From contig JAHAWY010000015.1 of the NCBI GenBank assembly GCA_018385135.1, positions 17,041-81,040 of the forward strand: a stretch of 64,000 nucleotides of DNA. The letters are read 5' to 3'. Position 1 is the stretch's first letter, and each line of letters opens with the position of its first letter. The stretch is from Oscillospiraceae bacterium. Its GTDB lineage: Bacteria; Bacillota; Clostridia; Oscillospirales; Oscillospiraceae. The position numbers and the translations under genes were made by a program. Of the stretch, positions 24,944 to 32,467 are shown in pieces. Below the pieces are notes generated by a model. The model was given only the letters and a program-made list of their open reading frames with translations, ran no database searches and was not told where the DNA came from.

Positions 24944-25884
24944 TGTCCAAGGCAATAAGAGAGGTTTACGGCACCGTTTTAGCGGAGCTTGCCGAAAAGA
25001 ACAAGGACATCGTCGTGCTCGACGCAGACCTTTCCGGTTCGACCAAGAGCGCCATCTTCGGCAAGGCGCATCCTGAGCGCTTTTTCAACATGGGCATCGC
25101 CGAAAGCAACATGGTAGCCACCGCCGCCGGTCTTGCCACAACAGGTCACATCCCCTTTGTCAACACCTTTACCGTTTTTCTGACCACGCTCGGTCTTATC
25201 TCCACAAGAGCGCAGGTCTGCTACGGCAACCTCAATGTAAAATTCGGCGGAGCATACTGCGGTATGTCCGACGCCTTTGACGGCTCAAGCCACCACGCGA
25301 CGGAGGACATTGCCGTTATGCGTTCCCTGCCGAACATGACCGTTCTTGTTCCGTCGGACGCTGCAAGCACCCGCTGGGCAACGGGCTTTGCGGTGGAAAA
25401 GCAGGGTCCTGTTTATCTGCGCCTTTCAAGAGACGTATATCCCGACCTTTACGACGAGAACACCAGCTTTGAATGCGGCAAAGGCGCTGTTGTCCGCGAC
25501 GGCAGCGATGTTACCGTTATCGCCTGCGGACTGCTTGTTCATAAGGCGATTGAGGCTGCGGAAATCATGGCGGCAAAAGGCGTTTCCGTTCGCGTTGTCG
25601 ATATGTATTCCGTCAAGCCCATAGATAAGGAGCTTATCCTCAAATGCGCTGCGGAAACCGGCGCTATCGTCACCGCCGAGGAGCATAACATTTACGGCGG
25701 TCTGGGCGGAGCGGTCTCCGAGGTGCTGGCGTGGGGCGGTGCAGGTGTTCCCACCGAGTATGTCGGCATTCAGGACACCTTTACCGAAAGCGGTCCGTAC
25801 AAGGAGCTGCTCGCAAAATACGGCGTTGACGCAAACGGCGTTGTTGCCGGTATCGAAAAGGTATTGGTCAGAAAGAAAAAGTAA
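24943..25884 (+). CDS. transketolase, C-terminal subunit
   Basis: 313 residues. Contains the pyrimidine-binding domain (VVLDADLSGSTKS, RFFNMGIAESNMVATAAGLA with the conserved Glu) and the C-terminal domain (VTVIACGLLVHKAIEAAEIM, AEEHNIYGGLGGAVSEVL). It forms the active site together with the upstream N-terminal subunit. Members of the 1-deoxyxylulose synthase family look similar, but a split gene with this arrangement favours transketolase. The exact ketose substrate is not determined. Confidence 0.94.
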   Translation: MSKAIREVYGTVLAELAEKNKDIVVLDADLSGSTKSAIFGKAHPERFFNMGIAESNMVATAAGLATTGHIPFVNTFTVFLTTLGLISTRAQVCYGNLNVKFGGAYCGMSDAFDGSSHHATEDIAVMRSLPNMTVLVPSDAASTRWATGFAVEKQGPVYLRLSRDVYPDLYDENTSFECGKGAVVRDGSDVTVIACGLLVHKAIEAAEIMAAKGVSVRVVDMYSVKPIDKELILKCAAETGAIVTAEEHNIYGGLGGAVSEVLAWGGAGVPTEYVGIQDTFTESGPYKELLAKYGVDANGVVAGIEKVLVRKKK

Positions 25885-26002
25885 CTCGTTTTTCAGCGGA
25901 ACGGAGAGACAGCTTTCTCCGTTCCGCGGTTTATTCATATTTCGGTAAAAACTTACATCGTGCGATTATGCAAAACCGCTTAAAAAATCGGAAAAATAAG
26001 TA

Positions 26003-26031
26003 TTGACACGAGTAGGTTTATTTTGTATAAT
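26003..26031 (+). promoter_or_regulatory. consensus promoter of the tRNA cluster
   Basis: TTGACA, exactly 17 bases, TATAAT: a perfect sigma-A promoter about 42 bases before tRNA-Met. Confidence 0.9.
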
Positions 26032-26072
26032 AGCTCTTGCCTGTTCGGTAAAAGCCGACAGACGCAGCATAT

Positions 26073-26149
26073 GGCGGCGTAGCTCAGCTGGCTAGAGCAC
26101 TCGGTTCATACCCGGGGTGTCACCGGTTCAAATCCAGTCGCCGCTACCA
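26073..26149 (+). tRNA. tRNA-Met (anticodon CAT)
   Basis: Acceptor GGCGGCG/CGCCGCT, D arm GCTC..GAGC, anticodon arm CTCGG-TTCATAC-CCGGG (anticodon CAT), encoded CCA. The acceptor begins with a G-T pair rather than the mismatch typical of initiator tRNA, so an elongator is likely. Confidence 0.93.
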
Positions 26150-26181
26150 AAACGGGAGTGTCAACCCACTCCCATTATTTT

Positions 26182-26256
26182 GGCCCGTTGGTCAAGTGGT
26201 TAAGACACCGCCCTTTCACGGCGGTAACATGGGTTCGAGTCCCGTACGGGTCACCA
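26182..26256 (+). tRNA. tRNA-Glu (anticodon TTC)
   Basis: Acceptor GGCCCGT/ACGGGTC, anticodon arm CCGCC-CTTTCAC-GGCGG (anticodon TTC), encoded CCA. A GGGAGTG/CACTCCC hairpin lies between it and tRNA-Met. Confidence 0.95.
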
Positions 26257-26297
26257 CAAATTGGGGAAGCTGTATCGCTTCCCCAATTTGACCATTC

Positions 26298-26374
26298 GGA
26301 GAATTAGCTCAGCTGGTTAGAGCGCACGCCTCACACGCGTGAGGTCGGCGGTTCGAGCCCGCCATTCTCCACCA
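26298..26374 (+). tRNA. tRNA-Val (anticodon CAC)
   Basis: Acceptor GGAGAAT/ATTCTCC, anticodon arm CACGC-CTCACAC-GCGTG (anticodon CAC), T arm GGCGG-TTCGAGC-CCGCC, encoded CCA. A hairpin TTGGGGAAGC/GCTTCCCCAA separates it from tRNA-Glu. Confidence 0.95.
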
Positions 26375-26379
26375 AGCGA

Positions 26380-26424
26380 AAAGCCCGTAATCCCTGCACT
26401 TTATTGGGATTGCGGGTTTTTCTT
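26380..26424 (+). terminator. terminator of the tRNA cluster
   Basis: Stem AAGCCCGTAATCCC / GGGATTGCGGGTTTTT, one G-T and one mismatch, followed by TTCTTCTC. A second hairpin (AAGCCCCTTACAGACGTAGG then GGGCTTTTT) lies near 26529-26558. Confidence 0.8.
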
Positions 26425-26646
26425 CTCCTCAATTCTTACTTTTGCCGTTTCTAAAACTTGCTTTTTTCGCTCGTTTCTTATGCGATCTGACGGCAGATTT
26501 TTAAAAAATACCCGGTATTTTCTATACAAAGCCCCTTACAGACGTAGGGGGCTTTTTGCATAGCTCTTCCGAAATCGTTGTAGCTTTTTAACAGCTCACA
26601 GATTCCCTGCACGAAAACAAGTCATACAATGCGCAAAGTATGTGTA

Positions 26647-27213
26647 TCAGACAAGCCCGAAATACTCCAAAAAACCGTTGTAAAGCCCCAGTGCAAAGCC
26701 GTACTGGTCGTTTGCCAGCTTCTGAGCATCGGAGGGGTTTGTAATATAGGCAAGCTCCGCGAGAACCGCTGGCATTTTCGTTCTCCGCAGCACATACAGT
26801 GAGGGGTTGACACGAATGCCGTTATCGCGTGTACCGACCTCCCTTACAACGTCGGCGAGTAAATGCTGCGCCAGCCAGTAGGACTGGGTATAAGTTCGAT
26901 ATACATACATCTCAGTGCCGTTTATTTCAGGATTTACATTAGCATTGCAATGTATGCTTAGAAAGTAGTCCGCAGGCCATGTATTCGCCATGCGCACGCG
27001 CGCTTCCAAGCTCGATGCGTTTGAGGTTCCCAGCGACTGCTCAGGATAGTTTCTGGACAAACGCACCTCAAAGCGTCCGTCTGAACGGAGCAGTTCAGCC
27101 AGGTAAATGCCCACGGCATAGGTTATATCCTGCTCACGAAGCCCGTTACCCTCCGCCCCGGCATTTACGCCGGAGGGATTGTGACCTTGATCAATGAATA
27201 TTTTTATAGACAA
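26647..27213 (-). CDS. N-acetylmuramoyl-L-alanine amidase (amidase_3), without signal peptide
   Basis: 188 residues, essentially only the catalytic domain. Zinc ligands and catalytic Glu of the amidase_3 family are visible: FIDQGHNP, a conserved Glu in the early GLREQDITYAVG, SIHCNAN and, near the end, PAVLAELAYITNPSD. It cleaves the bond between muramic acid and the stem peptide. No signal peptide or wall-binding domain is present, so release may depend on lysis, sporulation or another route. TTG at 27211-27213 is chosen because GAGG lies 8 bases upstream; the frame is open to GTG 27222, which overlaps that site. Confidence 0.88.
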   Translation of the reverse strand: MSIKIFIDQGHNPSGVNAGAEGNGLREQDITYAVGIYLAELLRSDGRFEVRLSRNYPEQSLGTSNASSLEARVRMANTWPADYFLSIHCNANVNPEINGTEMYVYRTYTQSYWLAQHLLADVVREVGTRDNGIRVNPSLYVLRRTKMPAVLAELAYITNPSDAQKLANDQYGFALGLYNGFLEYFGLV

Positions 27214-27311
27214 ACTAAGCACCTCTATCCGCGTTTACAATTAATTTGATACAGGCAATACTGCCCTAACCAATAATATTCGTAATGGTACGCTTATGGT
27301 GCGGCGCGTAA

Positions 27312-27354
27312 AAGCGGCTGCGCACAAAACTCTTAATTTCGTGCGCAGCCGCCG
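27312..27354 (-). terminator. terminator of the AraC-family gene
   Basis: Minus-strand stem GGCGGCTGCGCACG / GTGCGCAGCCGC followed by TTTTACG. Confidence 0.7.
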
Positions 27355-27359
27355 ATATA

Positions 27360-28241
27360 TCACTTATTTTCCTTTACAGCCATTAGCTCGATATAGCCTC
27401 TTGTGCCTATAGGCTCAAGCTGTATTCTTGGGTTTGCGTCATCCCACTGATAGCCAATTACAGAAGGGTCGTATTTTTTCATCGCCGCCCAGACAAGCTC
27501 GATAGCCTGCTCGTAATCCTCCTCAGCGAAAGGCTCGCCCTGAAACATCAGATATTTCGCGGCAGGCAGTTGGATAATGTCAAAGCCCTCAGGTATCTCG
27601 CCGTTATAGTCGCAAGCCAGCTCAACACCCTGAACATATTCGGAGGTGTTCGGCTTTCTGTATGCCGCGGGAAGCCACAGGCAAACAGGCTCTCCGCTTA
27701 TGGACTTTATACTTCTGAGCAGCCCCCAAACCTCGCAGCCTACCTCTTGACAATAGCTCCAGTAATCAGACGCCTTTTCGCCCCTTTTAATTATAACCTT
27801 GCGTTCGGGCTTCTCGATGACCTGAATAAAGATATTCTTAGCGTTTTCCATGCTGCTTTTCTCCTTTCGGTTAGCCTTGTATTTTACGCCGTAGGGAGTG
27901 AAAAGGTAGATGGGAACAGGGTTTGAAGCGTATTTCCGCGGATTGCAGCCGAATTCACGAAAGAAAGCGCGCTGGTAGCCATCCACACTGCCAAAGCCCA
28001 GCTCAAACGCCAGGTCGGCGATGCGGCAGCTTTCATCACGCAGCTTCAGCGCTGATTTAGAAAGCCTCAGCCGTCTGATATAATCAGCAGGTCCAAGCCC
28101 TGTGTGGTAAGTGAAAAGCCTGTGCGAATACCACGGCGAAAACATTGACACACCCGCCAAATCCGCGAGCGTAATATTCTCGCACAGGTGCTTGTCGATA
28201 TACTCTTGCATTCGCTGCACCGCTTCTATCTGTTCCTCCAT
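27360..28241 (-). CDS. AraC-family regulator with GyrI-like effector domain
   Basis: 293 residues. The N-terminal 110 residues are a double HTH of the AraC/XylS type (IDKHLCENITLADLAGVSMF, RIADLAFELGFGSVDGYQRA, FFREFGCNPRKY). The C-terminal about 155 residues are a GyrI-like/SRPBCC small-molecule-binding domain (ending GYIELMAVKENK), as in Rob and SoxS-type multidrug regulators. ATG at 28239-28241 with GGGAGGTGACAAGCAA upstream. It is divergent from the GntR gene. Targets unknown; a drug or cation response is typical of this architecture. Confidence 0.9.
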   Translation of the reverse strand: MEEQIEAVQRMQEYIDKHLCENITLADLAGVSMFSPWYSHRLFTYHTGLGPADYIRRLRLSKSALKLRDESCRIADLAFELGFGSVDGYQRAFFREFGCNPRKYASNPVPIYLFTPYGVKYKANRKEKSSMENAKNIFIQVIEKPERKVIIKRGEKASDYWSYCQEVGCEVWGLLRSIKSISGEPVCLWLPAAYRKPNTSEYVQGVELACDYNGEIPEGFDIIQLPAAKYLMFQGEPFAEEDYEQAIELVWAAMKKYDPSVIGYQWDDANPRIQLEPIGTRGYIELMAVKENK

Positions 28242-28445
28242 TTGCTTGTCACCTCCCGGCGAGTGTTATAATACAGTTTTTTGCTTCCGAAAATCTCGAC
28301 TATTTTTGCCAACCTGTTAAACGCGCCAAAGAATCTCTGCTGCGGCATCAAGCGCTTCTTTGCGCTGTTTTTGATTTATCAGCATCGTCATGCTAGCATC
28401 CGATTCTAATCCTGTCAATGTCTTTCGTTGCTTTTATATATGCGG

Positions 28446-28474
28446 TTGACAAATCAAGTAATTTGCGCAATAAT
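28446..28474 (+). promoter_or_regulatory. promoter of the GntR-family gene
   Basis: TTGACA (28446-28451), 17-base spacer, AATAAT (28469-28474). Confidence 0.7.
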
Positions 28475-28488
28475 AAGTAAACTTGATT
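28452..28488. promoter_or_regulatory. candidate operator: inverted repeat around the GntR promoter
   Basis: AATCAAGT at 28452-28459 and its exact complement ACTTGATT at 28481-28488. One half-site touches the -35 and the other follows the -10, a placement expected for autorepression by the GntR protein encoded 24 bases downstream. Confidence 0.5.
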
Positions 28489-28511
28489 AATCACACCTTT
28501 AGGAGAAGCCT

Positions 28512-29228
28512 ATGCCCTACAGCAGAATTGACATTCCCACTCCGCGCGACCTGTTTATCCGCCAGATAGAGGATCAAATCATCTCCGGCAAGCTTGCCGT
28601 CGGCGAAAAGCTGCCCACCGAGCGCGAGCTTGAGGCGGAAACCGGCATTAAGCAATCAGTCATCCACTACGCGCTCAAGGAGCTTGAGCGCATGGGCTTT
28701 GTTCGCATTGCGCCGCGTCAGGGCGTTTACGTTGCCGACTACACCCGCAACGGCAACGCCGATACTCTAAACGAGATACTGCGCTTTAACGGCAACCGTC
28801 TCACGGTGAAGATGGCAACGGAGCTGGTGGAGCTTCGCAACGCGCTTGAGGGTGCGGCTCTAATCAAGCTTGCAGAAAACCGCTCAGATGAGGATCTTGC
28901 CGCGCTCCGCTCTGTCGTTGACGAGCTTCGCGCCATGCAGGGCGGGGAGCATAGCAACACCGAGCTTGCCGAGGTTGCAAAAAAATTTCACTATCTCATC
29001 TGCGAGCTTTGCGGGAACGACATTATCCCCTTAGTTATGAATGCTTTTTCGCCGATAAGCAGCGTTCTTTGGAAAATGTGCCTTCGCTTCTGGGGTGTGG
29101 ACGGCTTCATTGCCCATGATGAAAAAATCATCAGCCTGATCGAGCAGGGAAAAGGGCATGAGGCGCAGGAGTTCATAATAGATATTTTCAACCAATATCT
29201 TGAGGCAAACAAGCAATACATGAAATAA
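28512..29228 (+). CDS. GntR-family transcriptional regulator, FadR subfamily
   Basis: 238 residues. The winged helix occupies residues 1-80 (KLAVGEKLPTERELEAETGI, VIHYALKELERMGFVRI, RQGVYVADYT), followed by an all-helical FCD effector domain (ELVELRNALEGAALIKLAEN ... FHYLICELCGND ... HDEKIISLIEQGKGHEA) whose Asp/His positions could hold a metal for carboxylate ligands. Likely represses acid or sugar-acid metabolism. ATG at 28512 with TTAGGAGAAGCCT upstream. It could act on the nearby oxaloacetate decarboxylase operon, but that is only positional. Confidence 0.92.
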   Translation: MPYSRIDIPTPRDLFIRQIEDQIISGKLAVGEKLPTERELEAETGIKQSVIHYALKELERMGFVRIAPRQGVYVADYTRNGNADTLNEILRFNGNRLTVKMATELVELRNALEGAALIKLAENRSDEDLAALRSVVDELRAMQGGEHSNTELAEVAKKFHYLICELCGNDIIPLVMNAFSPISSVLWKMCLRFWGVDGFIAHDEKIISLIEQGKGHEAQEFIIDIFNQYLEANKQYMK

Positions 29229-29229
29229 C

Positions 29230-29270
29230 GCAAACAGGCGCTTCCCACCTTCGGGAAACGCCTGTTTGCT
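29230..29270. terminator. terminator between the GntR and thioesterase genes
   Basis: Stem GCAAACAGGCG / CGCCTGTTTGC with a CTTCCCACCTTCGGGAAA apical stem, followed by TTTGTCCCTTT. Confidence 0.75.
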
Positions 29271-29401
29271 TTGTCCCTTTATGTTTTTATACATTTTATA
29301 TAGGACAACACTGTTCTTCCACAATGAATTGACTATCTTACGGCGGTTTACACAGCAACGTGTTCAAGAGCAAGCGCATATAACGCTCAAAAATCTACAA
29401 A

Positions 29402-30154
29402 TCAAAACCTATGCTCTGACGCAAAGCATTGATTTCCTTCAACAAAGCCAAAGGTGCGGTAGGCGTTTTCCTCCCGCTCGCGGAAAAGCTCAATAGTATC
29501 ACCCGGCAGCACACGGCGCGTATGGTTTATCACATATTCACGCGGTATGCGGCAAACGGTATCCTCCGGCAAAAGGTTTGTTACAAGCTCTGTGTAGCGG
29601 CTGTTATTCATATTGCCGTGGGTGTCGATATCGCAGTAGCGCACGGCGTAGCTGCCAAGCGGCTCCGGCTCGCCCTTGGCGACGACCTTGGAGCATTCCG
29701 GAGCGCCGGAACGTCTTTCGTCCGTAACAGGCAGCGTTCCCGCGAAGCTTTCGGGTCTTATCACCTCAAGCGTTTTCGTGTCAATCGTTCTTGATGTGAG
29801 CAAACATGAGACGAGCAGCTCACCGTCCACGGAAAGCGCCTGCACCTCATTATACATACGCATATCCTTATAAGAGCTGACCCACGCTTTGAATATTACC
29901 GTTTCGTTTGCCCTTGGCAGCCTGTTGATGCCCAGAGAGGTTCGCGTGGCGAGAGTTGCCTGACCGTGCTTTGCGAAGAATTCAAAGCCCTCGCCGGCAA
30001 AGCGCTCCCTGTCGCTGACGATCTCCGAAAACACGCCTATCAGCGCATGAAGATATACGTTGTCGTTTCTGTCGCTTTCATTGTAGCAAAATGTCTTAAC
30101 CCTATAAAACACATTGCCCTCATTCCATCTGTCTGTATGAGAACGGTATATCAT
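29402..30154 (-). CDS. acyl-ACP thioesterase
   Basis: 250 residues with two hot-dog repeats. It hydrolyses acyl-ACP to release free fatty acids, setting chain length. The N-terminal hot dog shows YLHALIGVFSEIVSDRERF and TRTSLGINRLPRANETVIF; the second repeat has RYCDIDTHGNMNNSRYTEL, which carries the Asp/Asn/His set of the active site. ATG at 30152-30154 with GGAGGAG directly upstream; the frame extends 42 codons further but that part is not protein-like. Stand-alone gene, convergent with the GntR gene. Confidence 0.88.
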   Translation of the reverse strand: MIYRSHTDRWNEGNVFYRVKTFCYNESDRNDNVYLHALIGVFSEIVSDRERFAGEGFEFFAKHGQATLATRTSLGINRLPRANETVIFKAWVSSYKDMRMYNEVQALSVDGELLVSCLLTSRTIDTKTLEVIRPESFAGTLPVTDERRSGAPECSKVVAKGEPEPLGSYAVRYCDIDTHGNMNNSRYTELVTNLLPEDTVCRIPREYVINHTRRVLPGDTIELFREREENAYRTFGFVEGNQCFASEHRF

Positions 30155-30511
30155 GGTCTCCTCCGTTGCTTGCTGTTTGCCCCGCGCGGAAACGGCGGCT
30201 TTGCATGAGCCATTATAGCACCTTTGTGAAAAATATAAAGCCCCTTTGTATTTTTGCCATCCAGAGGAAAAAACAGCCAATTTGCATTATGCAGGTGTAG
30301 TATCCGTCATTATATTGTTCGGATGTATGGATGGTCAGTGTCGCCCTTCACAACTCAAAGATTTGAGTGCTTTTGCGTCAAAGGACAGAAATAGTGCGAA
30401 CTATTCTACTTGCGCTCGCATTTTTCTACAATTTTGTTCAAATATCATGTTGTTTTTTTTGCAACAAGTTGGTACAATACTAAGCATCAGTTCCCGAACA
30501 GGAGGTACATA
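30155..30511. other. 357-base divergent region upstream of the decarboxylase operon
   Basis: Mostly AT-rich sequence. It contains the promoter at 30450-30478 whose spacer includes TTTTTTGCAACAAG. No gene is seen. Confidence 0.5.
30450..30478 (+). promoter_or_regulatory. promoter of the oxaloacetate decarboxylase operon
   Basis: TTGTTT (30450-30455), 17 bases, TACAAT (30473-30478), 33 bases before the oadG start. Confidence 0.6.
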
Positions 30512-30778
30512 ATGGATTATTCCAATGCTTTCGTTTGTCTGCTTGGACTCGGCACGGTATTCTTCGGCTTGATCTGCATAATTCTGCTTTGCAGCATAAT
30601 GGGCGCAATTTGCAAGTCAGCACAGCCTAAAAATGCAAAACCAAGCTCTCAGCCGATCCTTGAAGAAGCTCCGGTCGAAAACCGTCAGGAGCTTATCGCT
30701 GCAATCTCCGCAGCGATTGCCGAAAGCCTCGGCACAGACCCTGCCGGCATCCGCATTTTATCCGTTAAAAAAATCTAA
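30512..30778 (+). CDS. oadG: oxaloacetate decarboxylase, gamma subunit (OadG-like)
   Basis: 88 residues: one membrane helix (LGLGTVFFGLICIILLCSIMG), a hydrophilic linker, and a C-terminal segment EELIAAISAAIAE-like followed by RILSVKKI, the normal OadG layout. The gamma subunit anchors the alpha subunit to the membrane beta subunit and contributes to zinc binding. ATG at 30512 has AGGAGG 6 bases upstream; an in-frame start further up has no such site. First gene of the operon oadG - biotin carrier - oadB - oadA. Confidence 0.85.
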   Translation: MDYSNAFVCLLGLGTVFFGLICIILLCSIMGAICKSAQPKNAKPSSQPILEEAPVENRQELIAAISAAIAESLGTDPAGIRILSVKKI

Positions 30779-30811
30779 GTCCAAACAAGAGCTAATACGA
30801 GGAGAATAAAT

Positions 30812-31162
30812 ATGAGAAAGTATCGCGTTAACGTAAACGGCACCGCCTATGAGGTAGAAATCGAAGAAATCACCGGAGCAGTTCCCTCCCCCGCCGCCGC
30901 TGCTCCTGCTCCCGCCGCAGCCGCTCCCGCTCCCACCGCAGCCGCCGGCAGCGAGAATATCACAAGCCCCATGCCGGGCACCATCCTTTCCGTAAACGTC
31001 ACCAAGGGTCAGGCTGTCAAAAAGGGACAGGTCCTTATGGTTCTTGAGGCAATGAAAATGGAAAACGAAATCATGTGTCCGCGTGACGGCACGATAGTCT
31101 CCGTAGATGCAGTAAAAGGCGCTGCTGTTGAAACCGGCGCGCTGCTGTGCGTCCTCGGCTAA
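30812..31162 (+). CDS. biotin carboxyl carrier protein of the decarboxylase
   Basis: 116 residues: a short strand-forming N-terminus (KYRVNVNGTAYEVEIEE), an Ala/Pro-rich flexible linker (about residues 27-48), then a biotinyl domain with the biotinylation motif EAMKME. The lysine carries biotin and shuttles CO2 between OadA and OadB. In enterobacteria this domain is fused to OadA; here it is separate. ATG at 30812 with CGAGGAG about 8 bases upstream. A biotin ligase is not encoded in the window. Confidence 0.94.
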   Translation: MRKYRVNVNGTAYEVEIEEITGAVPSPAAAAPAPAAAAPAPTAAAGSENITSPMPGTILSVNVTKGQAVKKGQVLMVLEAMKMENEIMCPRDGTIVSVDAVKGAAVETGALLCVLG

Positions 31163-31176
31163 GCGCGGAGGGCACA

Positions 31177-32454
31177 ATGGAAGCTATACTTAACTTTATT
31201 AACGACACCGGCTTTGCCCATTTCTTCGAGGGCGAAAACTGGAAGTGTCTGATAATGATAGCCATTTCTTTCATTCTTCTCTATCTGGCTATCGTCAAAA
31301 AATACGAGCCTCTGCTTTTGCTGCCCATCGCTTTCGGTATGCTGATGACCAACCTCCCCGGAGCAAATATGTTCCATGAGGTGCTGTTTTCCGGCGGTCA
31401 TGTCAACTGGTCGCTGTTTTCCGGCGCTCCCGTAACGCAGGAATTCCTTGACGAGCTTGCAGCCTCCGGAGTCAGCGAAAGCGTCCTTGCGACCGCCACG
31501 GTCGGGCAGCCCATACAAACAGGACTCATAGACTACCTGTATCTCGGCGTTAAGCTCGGCATCTATCCTTGCCTTATCTTCATGGGTGTTGGAGCGATGA
31601 CCGACTTTGGTCCTCTTATTGCAAACCCCAAGAGCCTGCTGCTCGGCGCTGCCGCTCAGCTCGGAATTTTCATTACCTTCCTCGGCTGCCAGATGATGAA
31701 CTTCATTCCGGGCATCACCTTTACCCAAGCAGTCGCCGCCGCCGTCGGCATCATCGGCGGAGCGGACGGTCCAACCGCAATTTACGTTTCTTCGCTTCTC
31801 GCGCCGGAAAAGCTAGGTCCGATTGCCGTTGCCGCATATTCCTATATGGCACTCGTGCCTGTTATCCAGCCGCCCATCATGCGCGCGCTTACCTCAAAGA
31901 AGGAGCGTGCGATTGTAATGAAGCCCCTGCGCGAGGTCTCAAAGACGGAGAAGATAATCTTCCCGATCGCAGTTACTGCCTTTGTCGCCCTGCTCGTTCC
32001 CTCTGCCGCACCGCTTATCGCATCGCTCATGCTCGGCAACCTCTTTAGAGTTACGGGCGTTGTTGATCGTCTTAGCAAGGCGGCTCAAAACGAGCTTATG
32101 AACATAGTAACCATTTTCCTCGGCATCTCCGTTGGCGCAACGGCAACCGCCAGCACCTTTATAGACCTCACCACCATTGCCATCATGCTCATGGGCGTTG
32201 TCGCCTTCAGCTTTGGTTCGGCAGGCGGCGTTTTACTTGCAAAGTTTATGAACCTGTTCCTGAAGGAGAAGATAAACCCGCTCATCGGCTCGGCAGGCGT
32301 TTCCGCCGTTCCTATGGCAGCGCGTGTATCCCAGGTTGAAGGGCAGAAGGAAAACCCCTCCAACTTCCTGCTTATGCACGCGATGGGTCCCAACGTAGCC
32401 GGCGTTATCGGTTCGGCAATAGCCGCAGGCGTGCTTATAGCACTGTTCGGCTGA
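31177..32454 (+). CDS. oadB: sodium-translocating decarboxylase, beta subunit (OadB)
   Basis: About 425 residues, highly hydrophobic, with some nine to eleven helices. It decarboxylates carboxybiotin and couples this to export of 1-2 Na+ ions, so it is a primary sodium pump. Conserved parts: FMGVGAMTDFGPLIANPKS, AAAVGIIGGADGPTAIYVSS (region with the functional Asp), GNLFRVTGVVDRLS and the final GAGVLIALFG-like end. ATG at 31177 with GGAGGG 5 bases upstream is preferred over the longer open frame. Confidence 0.95.
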   Translation: MEAILNFINDTGFAHFFEGENWKCLIMIAISFILLYLAIVKKYEPLLLLPIAFGMLMTNLPGANMFHEVLFSGGHVNWSLFSGAPVTQEFLDELAASGVSESVLATATVGQPIQTGLIDYLYLGVKLGIYPCLIFMGVGAMTDFGPLIANPKSLLLGAAAQLGIFITFLGCQMMNFIPGITFTQAVAAAVGIIGGADGPTAIYVSSLLAPEKLGPIAVAAYSYMALVPVIQPPIMRALTSKKERAIVMKPLREVSKTEKIIFPIAVTAFVALLVPSAAPLIASLMLGNLFRVTGVVDRLSKAAQNELMNIVTIFLGISVGATATASTFIDLTTIAIMLMGVVAFSFGSAGGVLLAKFMNLFLKEKINPLIGSAGVSAVPMAARVSQVEGQKENPSNFLLMHAMGPNVAGVIGSAIAAGVLIALFG

Positions 32455-32467
32455 TAGGAGGTAGCAC

